Origin: Streptantibioticus parmotrematis
GTDB taxonomy: Bacteria > Actinomycetota > Actinomycetes > Streptomycetales > Streptomycetaceae
Assembly: GCF_019890615.1 (NCBI RefSeq)
Contig: NZ_JAINVZ010000001.1
Location: forward strand, 248,001 to 312,000
DNA length: 64,000 nt
Direction of reading: 5' to 3'
Position numbers and translations under genes: made by a program. The notes beneath the pieces are model-generated. The model was given only the letters and a program-made list of their open reading frames with translations. It did not search any database and was not told the origin of the DNA. Numbering within the stretch: position 1 is the stretch's first letter; every line of letters starts with the position of its first letter. Shown here piece by piece: positions 27,421-35,620 of this stretch.

Positions 27421-28305
27421 ATGACCCTCGTCCCCACCTCGTCCATCGTCGAGTCCGCGCGGCGCCGGGGCGCCGGCGCCGCCGCGTTCAACGTCATCCA
27501 CCTGGAGACCGCCGAGGCGCTGGTCACCGCGGCGGAACGCACCGGGCTGCCGGTGATCCTCCAGATCAGCGAGAACTGCGTGCGCTACCACGGCTCGCTC
27601 GCCCCGATCACCCGTGCCACCCTCGCGCTCGCCGAGGCGTCGCCCGCGCGACTGTCCGTCCACCTCGACCACATCACCGACCCGGACCTGATCTGTGAGG
27701 GGGTGGCCGCCGGAGTCCGCTCGGTCATGGTCGACGCCTCCGGGCTGCCGTACCAGGAGAACGTGGCGCTGACCGCCGAGTTGACCGCCTGGTGCCACGA
27801 GCGCGACGTCTTCGTCGAGGCCGAACTCGGCGAGGTGGGCGGCAAGGACGGGGTGCACGCCCCCGGCGCGCGCACCGACCCGGCCGAGGCCGCCGCGTTC
27901 GTGGCGGCCACCGGCGTGGACGCGCTGGCGGTGGCGGTCGGCTCCTCGCACGCGATGGTGGAGCGCACCGCCGAGCTGGACAAGACGCTCATCGCCGAAC
28001 TGCGCGCCAAGGTGCCCGTACCGCTGGTGCTGCACGGTTCCTCCGGGGTGCCGGACGAGGAACTGCTGCGCGCGGTCGCCGCGGGCCTGACGAAGATCAA
28101 CATCTCCACGCATCTGGTCTCGGTCTTCACCGCCCGGGTACGCGAGAAGCTCGGCGCGGACGCGGGCCTGGTGGACTCGCGCAAGTACCTGCGGCCGGCC
28201 CGGGACGCGGTGGCCGAGGAGGCGGGCCGGCTGCTGCGGCTGCTCGGCCGACCGGGTGGCGACGCCGACTGCTACGGTTCACGCGACCCGGGAGATGGAC
28301 GATGA
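27421..28305 (+). CDS. Class II (zinc) ketose-bisphosphate aldolase, GatY/KbaY-like
   Basis: 294 residues. Fold and motifs of class II fructose/tagatose-bisphosphate aldolases: AAFNVIHLETAEAL at the N-terminus, the catalytic and zinc-binding HLDHITD, EAELGEVGGKDG with the conserved Glu, VAVGSSHAM (Gly-x-x-His zinc ligand), and LHGSSGVPDEEL with the last zinc His followed by KINISTHL phosphate-binding. Predicted to split a phosphorylated ketose into dihydroxyacetone phosphate and an aldehyde. Its stop overlaps the DeoR start (ATGA). Confidence 0.92.
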   Translation: MTLVPTSSIVESARRRGAGAAAFNVIHLETAEALVTAAERTGLPVILQISENCVRYHGSLAPITRATLALAEASPARLSVHLDHITDPDLICEGVAAGVRSVMVDASGLPYQENVALTAELTAWCHERDVFVEAELGEVGGKDGVHAPGARTDPAEAAAFVAATGVDALAVAVGSSHAMVERTAELDKTLIAELRAKVPVPLVLHGSSGVPDEELLRAVAAGLTKINISTHLVSVFTARVREKLGADAGLVDSRKYLRPARDAVAEEAGRLLRLLGRPGGDADCYGSRDPGDGR

Positions 28306-29096
28306 CGCGACACGAGCGGCTCAACGCCCTGCTCGAACTGCTGGCCGAGCGCGGCCAGGTGCAGGTGGACGAGGCCGCCGAGGCACTGGAGGTCTCCGCC
28401 GCCACCGTGCGGCGCGACATGGACGCGCTCGCCGAGCAGCGCCTGCTGACCCGCACCCGGGGCGGCGCCGTCCTCAGCTCCGTCGCGTACGACCTGCCGG
28501 TGCGCTACCGCGCCGCGCACCGCCCGGAGGAGAAGCGGCACATCGCCGAGGCGGCCAGCGCGCTGGTCAGCCGGGGCAGCGTGATCGGCCTGACCGGCGG
28601 CACCACCACCACCGAGATCGCCCGCACCCTCGCCGCCCGCCCCGACCTGGACGAGACGGGACCCCGGCCCAACCTCACGGTGGTCACCAACGCCCTGAAC
28701 ATCGCCTACGAGTTGTCGGTGCGGCCGACCGTCAAGATCGTGCTGACCGGCGGTGTCGCGCACAGCCGCAGCTTCGAACTGGTCGGCCCCTACAGCGACC
28801 TGGTGCTGAGCCGGATCACCATGGACGTCGCGTTCATCGGCGTCAACGGCGTCGACCCGGTGGTCGGCGCGACGGTGCACGACGAGGCCGAGGCGCGGGT
28901 CAACCGGCTGATGGCGGAGCGGGCGGGCCGCGCGATCCTGGTCGCCGACTCCTCCAAGATCGGCACGCGCGCGTTCGCCACGATAGGCGGGCCCGAACTG
29001 TTCGACACCCTCATCACGGACCCGGCGCTGCCCTCCGACTCCCGCAAGGCGTTCGAGGAGGCGGGCTGGCGGGTGGCCACGGCACCGCAGGAGTGA
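28302..29096 (+). CDS. DeoR-family transcriptional repressor
   Basis: 264 residues. N-terminal winged helix: RHERLNALLELLAERGQVQV and VSAATVRRDMDALAEQRLLTRTRGGA. The C-terminal effector domain carries the phosphosugar-binding LTGGTTTTEIA and LTGGVAHSRSFELVGP, plus the terminal DSSKIG segment. Such proteins repress sugar operons until a phosphorylated sugar binds. It is the last gene of the operon and the likely regulator of it and of the divergent porter. GGGAGATGG precedes its overlapping ATG. Confidence 0.94.
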   Translation: MTRHERLNALLELLAERGQVQVDEAAEALEVSAATVRRDMDALAEQRLLTRTRGGAVLSSVAYDLPVRYRAAHRPEEKRHIAEAASALVSRGSVIGLTGGTTTTEIARTLAARPDLDETGPRPNLTVVTNALNIAYELSVRPTVKIVLTGGVAHSRSFELVGPYSDLVLSRITMDVAFIGVNGVDPVVGATVHDEAEARVNRLMAERAGRAILVADSSKIGTRAFATIGGPELFDTLITDPALPSDSRKAFEEAGWRVATAPQE

Positions 29097-29172
29097 GGCG
29101 GGCGACGAGGGCCGGGAGCGGTCGCGTACCCCGCGGGTGAGGCGCGAGGAAGCGGGCTCATAATGGGCGCCC

Positions 29173-29221
29173 GATCCTCCGCCGCGATCCCGGGAGGATC
29201 CTCCGCCGCGACCCCCGGGAG
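29173..29221. repeat. Imperfect 24/25-bp tandem duplication
   Basis: GATCCTCCGCCGCGATCCCG GGAG, then GATCCTCCGCCGCGACCCCC GGGAG, head to tail and ending 5 bases before the ATG of the next gene. The duplicated unit carries the GGGAG ribosome site, so two copies of it exist. Confidence 0.8.
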
Positions 29222-29226
29222 CACCG

Positions 29227-29865
29227 ATGACCGCGCCCGCATTCCCCGCCGAGTACGACGAACGGCCCGCCGAGGCGCCGCGCGGCCGGGTCGTCCTCCT
29301 CAACGGCACGTCCAGCTCCGGCAAGTCGAGCATCGCCGCGGAACTGCTGCGGGTGCTGGACGGCCCCTGGTTCCACGTCCCCCTCGACGCCTTCCACCGC
29401 ATGCGCAGCGATCGCGACATCGCCCCGGAGGACCTCCAGGCCGAGATCGACCGCACCGCCCGGGGCTTCCACCGCGCCGCGGCCGGCATGGCCGCGGCGG
29501 GCAACAACATCGTGGTGGACCACGTGCTCACCCGGCGCTGGCGGCTGCTGGAATGCCTGGAGCTGTTCACCGCCCGGGACGTGACGCTGGTCGGCGTGCG
29601 CTGTCCGCTGCCCGAGCTGGAGCGCCGTGAACGCGAGCGCGGTGACCGGGGGAGCGTGGCGGCCCGTCAGTTCCCGCTGGTCCACGCGCACGGTGTCTAC
29701 GACATCGAGTGCGACACCAGCATCGCCGACCCGGCCGCGTGCGCCCGCGCGATCGCGGAGTTCCTGCCGGTCCGGCCGCTGCCCACCGCGTTCCAGCGGC
29801 TCAGGCGGGAGTACGCAGTGGGGGCATCCGCCATCCCCCGGCCAGCCGCGACGGGCGGACGTTGA
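29227..29865 (+). CDS. Chloramphenicol phosphotransferase-like P-loop kinase
   Basis: 212 residues. Walker A GTSSSGKSSIA, followed by PLDAFHRM and a conserved Asp-His (IVVDHVL) typical of chloramphenicol phosphotransferase-like proteins. The lid region is ERRERERGDRGSVAARQ. Chloramphenicol 3-O-phosphotransferase confers self-resistance in Streptomyces venezuelae, but most family members have other or unknown small-molecule substrates. The last 65 bases overlap the 3' end of the facing flavin reductase gene. A duplicated ribosome-site unit lies upstream. Confidence 0.85.
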   Translation: MTAPAFPAEYDERPAEAPRGRVVLLNGTSSSGKSSIAAELLRVLDGPWFHVPLDAFHRMRSDRDIAPEDLQAEIDRTARGFHRAAAGMAAAGNNIVVDHVLTRRWRLLECLELFTARDVTLVGVRCPLPELERRERERGDRGSVAARQFPLVHAHGVYDIECDTSIADPAACARAIAEFLPVRPLPTAFQRLRREYAVGASAIPRPAATGGR

Positions 29866-30433
29866 CGCCCGCGCCGAAGAACTCGCAGAACTTCATGATC
29901 AGCGGGTCCCAGGCGACCGGGTCCACGTGGTGGGTGCCCGGCACGATCAGCTCCTCCTCGACGTGGGTGCGCACCACCTCGACCTGGAAGGCGGTCGCGT
30001 TCACCTCCGGCCCCGCGACCTCGTGGGACGCGACCAGGCGGCCCTCCATCTGGATCGGGCACTCCAGCGCGCGCGGCGGGGCGACCAGCTCCGACGGCTG
30101 CTCGGTGAGGCCCGCCGTACCGAACTTGTCCGGCTCGAACCGGTAGCCCTGCGCCCGCTTGCGGTCGGAGAACTCCGGCTCGCCGGTGGTCAGCGCGATG
30201 CGGTCGACGGCGTCGGCCATCGCGGCGGACGGCAGGTTGAGCACGCACTCGCCCTCGCGCAGCAGGTTGCGGGTGGTGCGGCTGGCGCTGCCCATGCCGA
30301 GCATCGCGTACGGGCCGAGCCACCAGGCGGACGACATCGGGGCGAGGTTGGCGGTGCCGTCCTCGTTGCGGGTGCTGATCAGGACGACGGGGGTGCCGAA
30401 GTAGAGGACCTTGACTCCGGGAACCTGGTGCAT
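29801..30433 (-). CDS. Flavin reductase-like FMN-binding protein
   Basis: 210 residues. The split-barrel flavin reductase fold is recognisable from TPVVLISTRNEDGTANLAPMSSAWWLG at the N-terminus (FMN phosphate and ring contacts) and the later LECPIQMEGRLV strand. Proteins of this type reduce FMN/FAD or carry out flavin-dependent reductions, often for a monooxygenase partner; none is adjacent. ATG 30433 follows AAAGGCGG. It shares 65 bases with the end of the phosphotransferase gene. Confidence 0.85.
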   Translation of the reverse strand: MHQVPGVKVLYFGTPVVLISTRNEDGTANLAPMSSAWWLGPYAMLGMGSASRTTRNLLREGECVLNLPSAAMADAVDRIALTTGEPEFSDRKRAQGYRFEPDKFGTAGLTEQPSELVAPPRALECPIQMEGRLVASHEVAGPEVNATAFQVEVVRTHVEEELIVPGTHHVDPVAWDPLIMKFCEFFGAGVNVRPSRLAGGWRMPPLRTPA

Positions 30434-30465
30434 GCTGCCGCCTTTCGCGGAACGTGAGGAAGGGC

Positions 30466-30501
30466 CGGGACCGGCACGCCGTGAGCGGCGTACTGGTCCC
30501 G
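30466..30501 (-). terminator. Terminator hairpin downstream of the DHA2 transporter
   Basis: CGGGACC/GGTCCCG outer stem with inner ACGCCG/CGGCGT, between the transporter stop at 30572 and the flavin reductase start. Confidence 0.55.
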
Positions 30502-30571
30502 ACCCTTTCCGATCACGCTCCCGCGCGCTGGCGGCCATCGGACGTCGCGTCCGTGACGGCCCCGCGCCCGG

Positions 30572-32059
30572 TCAGACCGCGGCGCCCGTCTCGCTCACCG
30601 GCTGCGCGGTCTGCTCGGCGACCGGCTCGGTGCGCGGCCCGTGGATCCGGCGCAGGCCCAGCCCGGCGACCGCGGAGACCAGCAGCAGGGCCACGCCCGC
30701 GATGACGAACGTGAGGGTGAACTGGCTCTCCGCGGGCAGCGCGGGCGCGCCCGGCGGCAGGTGCGCGATGGTCTTGGACGCCAGCACCGTGGTGATGGTC
30801 GCGCTGCCGATGGCGCTGCCGGTCGAGCGGGAGATCGAGTTGATGCCGTTGGCGATGCCGGTCTGGTGGTGCGGGACGCTGGCCACGATGACGGCGGGCA
30901 TCGCCGCGTAACCGAAGCTGATCGCCGCGCCCACCAGCATCGCGCCGACGACGACCGACGCGCTGTGCTTGTGGTCCAGCGCGATCCAGCCGAAGCCCGC
31001 GGTCCCGGTGACCGAGGCGAGCGCCAGCACCAGGCGCGGACCGTGGTGGCGCACCAGCTGGCCGCCGATGGGCGCGGCGAGCAGCGAGACGATGGTGCCC
31101 GGCAGCAGGTACTCGACGGAGGCCCGCAGCACGCTGGCGTCGAACCCGTACCCGGCGATCCCCGACGGCATCTGCACCAGGTACGAGACGCCGATGAACA
31201 GGGCGAACGAGCCGAAGCCGACCAGCAGACCGGCCAGGTTGGAGAAGAGCACCGGGCGGTGGACGAACATGCCCATGTCCACCAGGGGTTCGCGCACCCG
31301 CTTCTCCACCACGACCCACACGAGCGCCATCACGACCGCGGCGGTGAAGCAGCCCAGCGTGCGCGCCGAGGACCAGCCCCAGTCGTGGCCCTGGGTGATC
31401 GGCAGCAGCAGGAGCACCAGCGCGGCGGCGAGGGTGAGCGCGCCCAGCACGTCGGTGCGACCGCCGGTGGTCTGACGGGTCGCCGGCACGAGGAAGACCA
31501 CGGCCAGCAGCGCGAGCACCGCGAGACCGGTGGCCAGCCAGAACGCGCTGCGGTAGTCGGGGTGGCTGCCGGAGGTCAGCAGACCGGTGGAGACCAGGGC
31601 CAGACCGCTGCCGAAGGCGAGCGTGCCGCTGACCATGGCCATCGCGCCGGGCAGCTTGGCGGGCTTGATCTCCTCACGCAGCACGGACAGCGCGAGCGGG
31701 AAGATCGCGGTGGCCGCGCCCTGGAGCACCCGGCCGACGATCAGCCACAGCAACGAGTGGGTGACGGCGGCCAGCACCGATCCGGCCACCATCACGACGA
31801 GCACGGCGACCAGGGTGCGCTTCTTGCCGTGCTGGTCGCCGAAGCGCCCGAGCAGCGGGGTGAAGACCGCGGCGGACAGCAGGGTGGCGGTCGTCACCCA
31901 GCTGGTGTTGGCGGTCGTGGCGTGCAGGTCGGTCTGGATGAGTCCCAGGATCGGGATGACCAGCGTCTGCATCATCGACACGACCATGGCGGCCAGGCTC
32001 AGGGCGAAGACGACGGCCGTCTCGCTCCGCGGTGCCCGAAGGGAAGGGGTGTTGCTCAT
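30572..32059 (-). CDS. MFS transporter, DHA2 family
   Basis: 495 residues, about 14 helices. Motif A GRFGDQHGKKRTL, motif C-like GSGLALVSTGLL, and helix 1 AMVVSMMQTLVIPIL. It is predicted to export small toxic molecules. It is shorter than, and clearly distinct from, the two large DHA2 pumps at 20 and 53 kb. It is divergent from a MarR gene over a 138-base region holding several CTTGA/TCAAG inverted repeats, the standard layout of a MarR-controlled efflux pump. The substrate is unknown. Confidence 0.92.
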   Translation of the reverse strand: MSNTPSLRAPRSETAVVFALSLAAMVVSMMQTLVIPILGLIQTDLHATTANTSWVTTATLLSAAVFTPLLGRFGDQHGKKRTLVAVLVVMVAGSVLAAVTHSLLWLIVGRVLQGAATAIFPLALSVLREEIKPAKLPGAMAMVSGTLAFGSGLALVSTGLLTSGSHPDYRSAFWLATGLAVLALLAVVFLVPATRQTTGGRTDVLGALTLAAALVLLLLPITQGHDWGWSSARTLGCFTAAVVMALVWVVVEKRVREPLVDMGMFVHRPVLFSNLAGLLVGFGSFALFIGVSYLVQMPSGIAGYGFDASVLRASVEYLLPGTIVSLLAAPIGGQLVRHHGPRLVLALASVTGTAGFGWIALDHKHSASVVVGAMLVGAAISFGYAAMPAVIVASVPHHQTGIANGINSISRSTGSAIGSATITTVLASKTIAHLPPGAPALPAESQFTLTFVIAGVALLLVSAVAGLGLRRIHGPRTEPVAEQTAQPVSETGAAV

Positions 32060-32107
32060 GGCGGTGGGTGTCCTCGATTTACTTCACAACATGGATGCTT
32101 AAAGGCA

Positions 32108-32175
32108 TCAAGTATTTGGTCGTGACTCTAGCCCGGGATACTTGAGGTGGTCAAGTTAATGATTGAGGACCTCAA
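32108..32175. promoter_or_regulatory. Cluster of MarR-type operators
   Basis: Three inverted repeats: TCAAGTAT (32108-32115) with ATACTTGA (32138-32145), ACTTGA-N5-TCAAGT (32140-32156), and TTGAGG-A-CCTCAA (32163-32175). They cover the region between the divergent transporter and MarR starts, so one dimeric regulator could control both. Confidence 0.7.
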
Positions 32176-32197
32176 GCTCTTCAGTAGACTCGCGGGC

Positions 32198-32644
32198 ATG
32201 ACCGCCCCGACCGACCCGGCGCCCTCCGCCGTCAAGAGCCGTCTGCTCGATCTGATGGTCGCCCTCGGCACCGCGCACTGGCAGGACTACGCGGCCACAG
32301 CCGCGCAGCACGGGCTCACCTCGGTGCAGGCCAGACTGCTGGCGCAGGTGACCGCTCCGGTGCCGATGCGCGGTCTGGCCGAACAGCTCGGGTGCGACGC
32401 CTCCAACGTCACCGGTATCGTCGACCGGCTCCAGGCGCGCGGGCTCGTGGTGCGGGAGAGCGACGAGCGGGACCGCCGGGTCAAGAACGTGGTCGCCACC
32501 GACGAGGGGCTGGCCACCATCCAGCGCATCCGCGCCGAGATGCAGGCCACCCACACCGCCCTCGACGCGCTGACCGAGGACGAGCGGGTCACGTTGTACG
32601 CGCTGCTGGAACGGCTGCGTCCTGGGCTGGAGAACCGCGACTGA
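32198..32644 (+). CDS. MarR-family regulator of the divergent efflux gene
   Basis: 148 residues from ATG 32198. Winged helix: VPMRGLAEQLGCDASNVTGIVDRLQARGLVVRESDERDRRVKNVVAT, with the RDRR wing arginines of typical MarR proteins; the flanking helices form the dimer interface. It has no clear Shine-Dalgarno, and the operator cluster lies 23-90 bases upstream, so a short leader is likely. It is inferred to repress itself and the transporter. The ligand is unknown. Confidence 0.9.
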   Translation: MTAPTDPAPSAVKSRLLDLMVALGTAHWQDYAATAAQHGLTSVQARLLAQVTAPVPMRGLAEQLGCDASNVTGIVDRLQARGLVVRESDERDRRVKNVVATDEGLATIQRIRAEMQATHTALDALTEDERVTLYALLERLRPGLENRD

Positions 32645-32652
32645 GGCATGGC

Positions 32653-32729
32653 CGTGCCCGCACCCGGGGAAGGATGCGGGCACGAAAGGAACGGGCACCG
32701 GACGCGGGGAGGGGGTGCGTCCGGTGCCC
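32653..32729 (+). terminator. Double hairpin terminator
   Basis: Two successive stems: CGTGCCCGCA (32653-32684) and a 13-bp stem GGGCACCGGACGC (32693-32729), just after the MarR stop and facing the converging gene. Confidence 0.75.
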
Positions 32730-32798
32730 TTGCGGTTGTTCCGAACCGGTACCAAGGTCAACGACCGTCAGGTCGTCAGGTCACGGTTCGCCGTCCGT

Positions 32799-32830
32799 GG
32801 TTCGGACGTTCGTCGGTTCAGACGTTCGTC
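32799..32830. repeat. 16-bp tandem repeat at a gene end
   Basis: GGTTCGGACGTTCGTC followed by GGTTCAGACGTTCGTC. One base differs, and that base creates the TCA (minus-strand TGA) stop of the secreted protein gene at 32818. Confidence 0.75.
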
Positions 32831-33261
32831 CGGCGACGACGGCTCGCCAGCAGCACGCCACCGGCGGCGGCGGCGATCAGGCCAGCGCCCGCCGCGGTCT
32901 CGACGGTGCTGCCGTTCACCACGGAACCGCCCAGGCCGGTGTGCGGACCACCGTGGGGACGGTGGTGGCCGTGGTGGTGCTTGTGGCAGTCGTCGCCGCC
33001 GTGCTTCCAGTTGTTGTCGCCGGAGTGGTCGCCCTGGCCGTGGTCCATGCCGCCCTGACCCTGGTCCATGCCGCCCTGGTCCATGCCCGAGTCCTCCGAC
33101 TGACCCTGGTCCCAGCCGCCGTCGTGGCCACAGTCCCAGGTGACCGCGCCGGTGCGCGCCGAGTCGCCGGACAGCGAGGCGGCGGAAGCGGTGGGCAGGG
33201 CCATGAACAGGGCCGTGGTCGCGATCGAGGCGACGGCGAGGGTGTTGCGCATACCGCGCAT
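32818..33261 (-). CDS. Secreted or membrane-anchored His/Gly/Asp-rich protein
   Basis: 147 residues, with GGAGG before the ATG. Signal peptide about 1-27 (ALPTASA). The middle is built of MDQGG/MDQGQGG/MDHGQGDH repeats, then a dense His cluster (DDCHKHHHGHHRPHGG) and a C-terminal hydrophobic helix ending in RRRR. The repeats and His cluster could bind metal ions, and the tail could anchor the protein in the membrane. No LPxTG or LAxTG sortase signal is seen. The two Cys (WDCG, DDCH) could form a disulfide. Function unknown. Confidence 0.75.
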   Translation of the reverse strand: MRGMRNTLAVASIATTALFMALPTASAASLSGDSARTGAVTWDCGHDGGWDQGQSEDSGMDQGGMDQGQGGMDHGQGDHSGDNNWKHGGDDCHKHHHGHHRPHGGPHTGLGGSVVNGSTVETAAGAGLIAAAAGGVLLASRRRRTNV

Positions 33262-33579
33262 GGTTTCTACCTCCTGTGCGGACGGCGCGACGGCGGGGAG
33301 ATCGACCCCGCAAGGGGACGGCGCGCTGCCCGTAACAGGAACATAAATGTCGCATAATCAGACAAAAAGCGGGGCTAGGCCGAAGGGGGCGGTGATCGGC
33401 TCACATTCACCGGGTTGGCTCCCGCCGGCACCGGACGGGCCCTCAATTCCCTTGTCCCGTAAGCCCTCTGCACCCCGGCCCGACGCCCCCTCAGACCCCC
33501 TTCCACCGTCCCCGGCCGTTCCCCGGCCCTCCTTCAGCCCCCTCCGGCTTGCCCGTCGGCCACCGCTCCCGGCGCGGGA
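33262..33579. other. Intergenic region, promoter plus low-complexity C-rich stretch
   Basis: The first 100 bases hold an AT-rich patch (around 33335-33370, AACATAAATGTCGCATAATC) that is probably the promoter region of the secreted His-rich protein gene. The remaining 200 bases are C-rich with no start, repeat or hairpin I can support. Confidence 0.4.
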
Positions 33580-34647
33580 TCAGCGCAGGCTCGCCCGCAC
33601 GCCCATGACGATCCCCGCCTTGGCCAGCCGCCCGGCCGTGCCCGTGAACACCCGCGGCCGCATGGAGTCGTCCGGGCCCACGATCTGCAACAGACCGTCA
33701 TGCCGCCCCAGGCTCAGGCACTGCGCCACGTACCGGTAGGAGAACGGCCCCGAGTCGCCGTGCAGCAGCCGCTTGCCCATGTACTGGCCCATCGGCAGCG
33801 CGGTCGCGCAGCCCATCCGCAACGTGCCCACCCCCGGCACGGTCACCGACGCGGCGTCACCGATCGCGTGGACCTCGGGATGCGAGACCGAACGCAGGTA
33901 CTCGTCGACCACCACCTGGCCCTGTCCGGTCACCGTCAGACCCGACTCGGCCGCCAGCGGATGGGGCGTCATGGAGGCGGCCCACACCACGACATCGGCG
34001 GCCAGCGGCCCGGCCTCGGTCTCAAGTCCCGCCGGACCGACCGCGGTGACCCGGGTGTGCTCGTGACGCCGCACCCCCAGGCGGTCCAGCGCCCGCAGCA
34101 CGTGCCGCCGCCCCGGGTCCGAGAGCCAGCCGCCGACCTCACCGCTCGCCAGCAGCTCCACCCGCAGGTCCGGATGCGCCTCGGCCAGCTCGGCCGCCAG
34201 CTCGCTACCGGTCGGGCCGCCGCCCACGACCGCCACCGTGCCGTGCGCCGGGGCCGCGGCGATCCTGCGGCGCACCTCCTCGGCCCGCGCCACGTCCAGC
34301 GCGTGTTCCCGCGCGCCCGGCACGTCCTGCCACGCGGTGCGGCTGCCCAGCGCGTACACCAGGGTGTCGTACGCGACCGCGTCCCCGGTGTCGGTGAAGA
34401 CCTTGCCCGCCGTCAGGTCCAGCCTGGTCACGGCGGCCTGAAGGTGCGTCACGCTCCGTCCCCGCAGCAGTTCCGCCAGGGCGGGGCGGTGCTCGCGGAG
34501 GCCCGCCGCCGTCTCGTGCCCGCGCACCCGGTGCAGGAATCGCGACTCCGGCGCGATCAGCGTGACGTCCCTGCCCCTGCCCGCACGGGTGGCCGCGGCG
34601 ATCCCCGCGTAGCCCGCGCCCAGCACCACGATCCGTGTTCCGGTCAT
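33580..34647 (-). CDS. NAD(P)/FAD-dependent oxidoreductase (NDH-2-like)
   Basis: 355 residues. FAD Rossmann motif VVLGAGYAGIAAATRAG at the N-terminus and a second NAD(P)-binding motif VAVVGGGPTGSELAAEL at about 150. The later VHAIGDAASV is the usual FAD-contacting GD motif. It fits the NDH-2 / ferredoxin-reductase-like pyridine nucleotide-disulfide family but lacks redox Cys. AGGAGGG precedes ATG 34647. It is 82 bases downstream of an ECF41 sigma factor on the same strand; such sigma factors typically sit beside an oxidoreductase or related enzyme that they control. Confidence 0.9.
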   Translation of the reverse strand: MTGTRIVVLGAGYAGIAAATRAGRGRDVTLIAPESRFLHRVRGHETAAGLREHRPALAELLRGRSVTHLQAAVTRLDLTAGKVFTDTGDAVAYDTLVYALGSRTAWQDVPGAREHALDVARAEEVRRRIAAAPAHGTVAVVGGGPTGSELAAELAEAHPDLRVELLASGEVGGWLSDPGRRHVLRALDRLGVRRHEHTRVTAVGPAGLETEAGPLAADVVVWAASMTPHPLAAESGLTVTGQGQVVVDEYLRSVSHPEVHAIGDAASVTVPGVGTLRMGCATALPMGQYMGKRLLHGDSGPFSYRYVAQCLSLGRHDGLLQIVGPDDSMRPRVFTGTAGRLAKAGIVMGVRASLR

Positions 34648-34729
34648 GTCGCCCTCCTGATGTCCCGGCTCGCGCCGCACTGTCGGAAGGGGGACGGGAC
34701 GGCCCGCCGGGATGTGACAGTGAGCCGCG

Positions 34730-35620
34730 TCACACCAGGTGGCGGAGCTTCTCCGGGTTGACGACCGCGTACGCCTCGGTGATCCGGCCGCCGACGACCG
34801 TGAACCCCACCACGCCGCCGACCACGCCGGGGGAGGGGTACCAGATCAGGCCCGGCTCGCCGTTGACCAGGCCGAAGCCCATGGTGCCGGGGGCCGTGCC
34901 GCGCAGTTCCCTGGCCAGCAGTCCGGCCACCAGACGGGCGACCCGGTCGGCGCCCAGGACCGGGCGGACGCCCGCGCTGACCACGCCACCACCGTCGGAG
35001 TGCCAGACCACGTCCGGGTCGAGCACCGCGAGCAGCCCGCCCAGATCGCCCCGCGAGGCGGCGGCCGCGAAGGCGCTCACCACCTGCCGGTGCTCGGCCG
35101 GGTCGAGCGGTTCACCGCGGTGGCCGCCGTCACGTACCCGGCGCCGGGCCCGCGAGGCGAGCTGCCGGGCCGCCTGCGGGGACCGCTCCAGGGCCACGCC
35201 GACCTCGTCGAAGCCCACCGCGAACAGGTCGTGCAGCACGAACGCCACCCGCTCGGCGGGGGTGAGCTGCTCCATGACCGCCAGCATCGCCAGCGACACC
35301 GACTCACCGGTCTCCGCGCGGGCGGCGGGCGAGTCCGCGTCGTCCACCAGCGGCTCCGGCAGCCACTCGCCGTAGTACGCCTCGCGACGGCTGCGCGCCG
35401 AGCCCAGCGCGTCGTAGCACAGTCGGGTCACCACGGTGGTCAGGAAGGCGCGGGCGTCCGACACCGCCGACCGGTCGGCGCCCTGCCAGCGCAGCCACGC
35501 CTCCTGGAGGACGTCCTCGGCGTCGCTGACCGAGCCCATCAGCCGGTACGCCACCGACCCCAGATAGCGCCGGTGCGACTCGAAGACGTCCACAGCGGCG
35601 GTCCGCTCGGCATCGCTCAC
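34730..35620 (-). CDS. sigJ: ECF41-type RNA polymerase sigma factor (SigJ-like) with SnoaL-like C-terminus
   Basis: 296 residues from GTG 35620. Region 2 is FESHRRYLGSVAYRLMGSVSDAEDVLQEAWLRW, the linker has the ECF41 signature WLPEPL, and region 4 is LTPAERVAFVLHDLFAVGFDEV. The C-terminal SnoaL-like domain carries DGGGV and NPEKL motifs. In this group the C-terminal domain replaces an anti-sigma factor and tunes activity, and the usual target is the neighbouring redox gene. The start has only a weak ribosome site (CGGTGA). The symbol follows the common name of such proteins; orthology is not proven. Confidence 0.92.
   Translation of the reverse strand: MSDAERTAAVDVFESHRRYLGSVAYRLMGSVSDAEDVLQEAWLRWQGADRSAVSDARAFLTTVVTRLCYDALGSARSRREAYYGEWLPEPLVDDADSPAARAETGESVSLAMLAVMEQLTPAERVAFVLHDLFAVGFDEVGVALERSPQAARQLASRARRRVRDGGHRGEPLDPAEHRQVVSAFAAAASRGDLGGLLAVLDPDVVWHSDGGGVVSAGVRPVLGADRVARLVAGLLARELRGTAPGTMGFGLVNGEPGLIWYPSPGVVGGVVGFTVVGGRITEAYAVVNPEKLRHLV

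Noticed and set aside
32818-33261. Sortase-anchored surface protein
   Set aside because: The C-terminal helix and RRRR tail fit, but no LPxTG or LAxTG motif precedes them.
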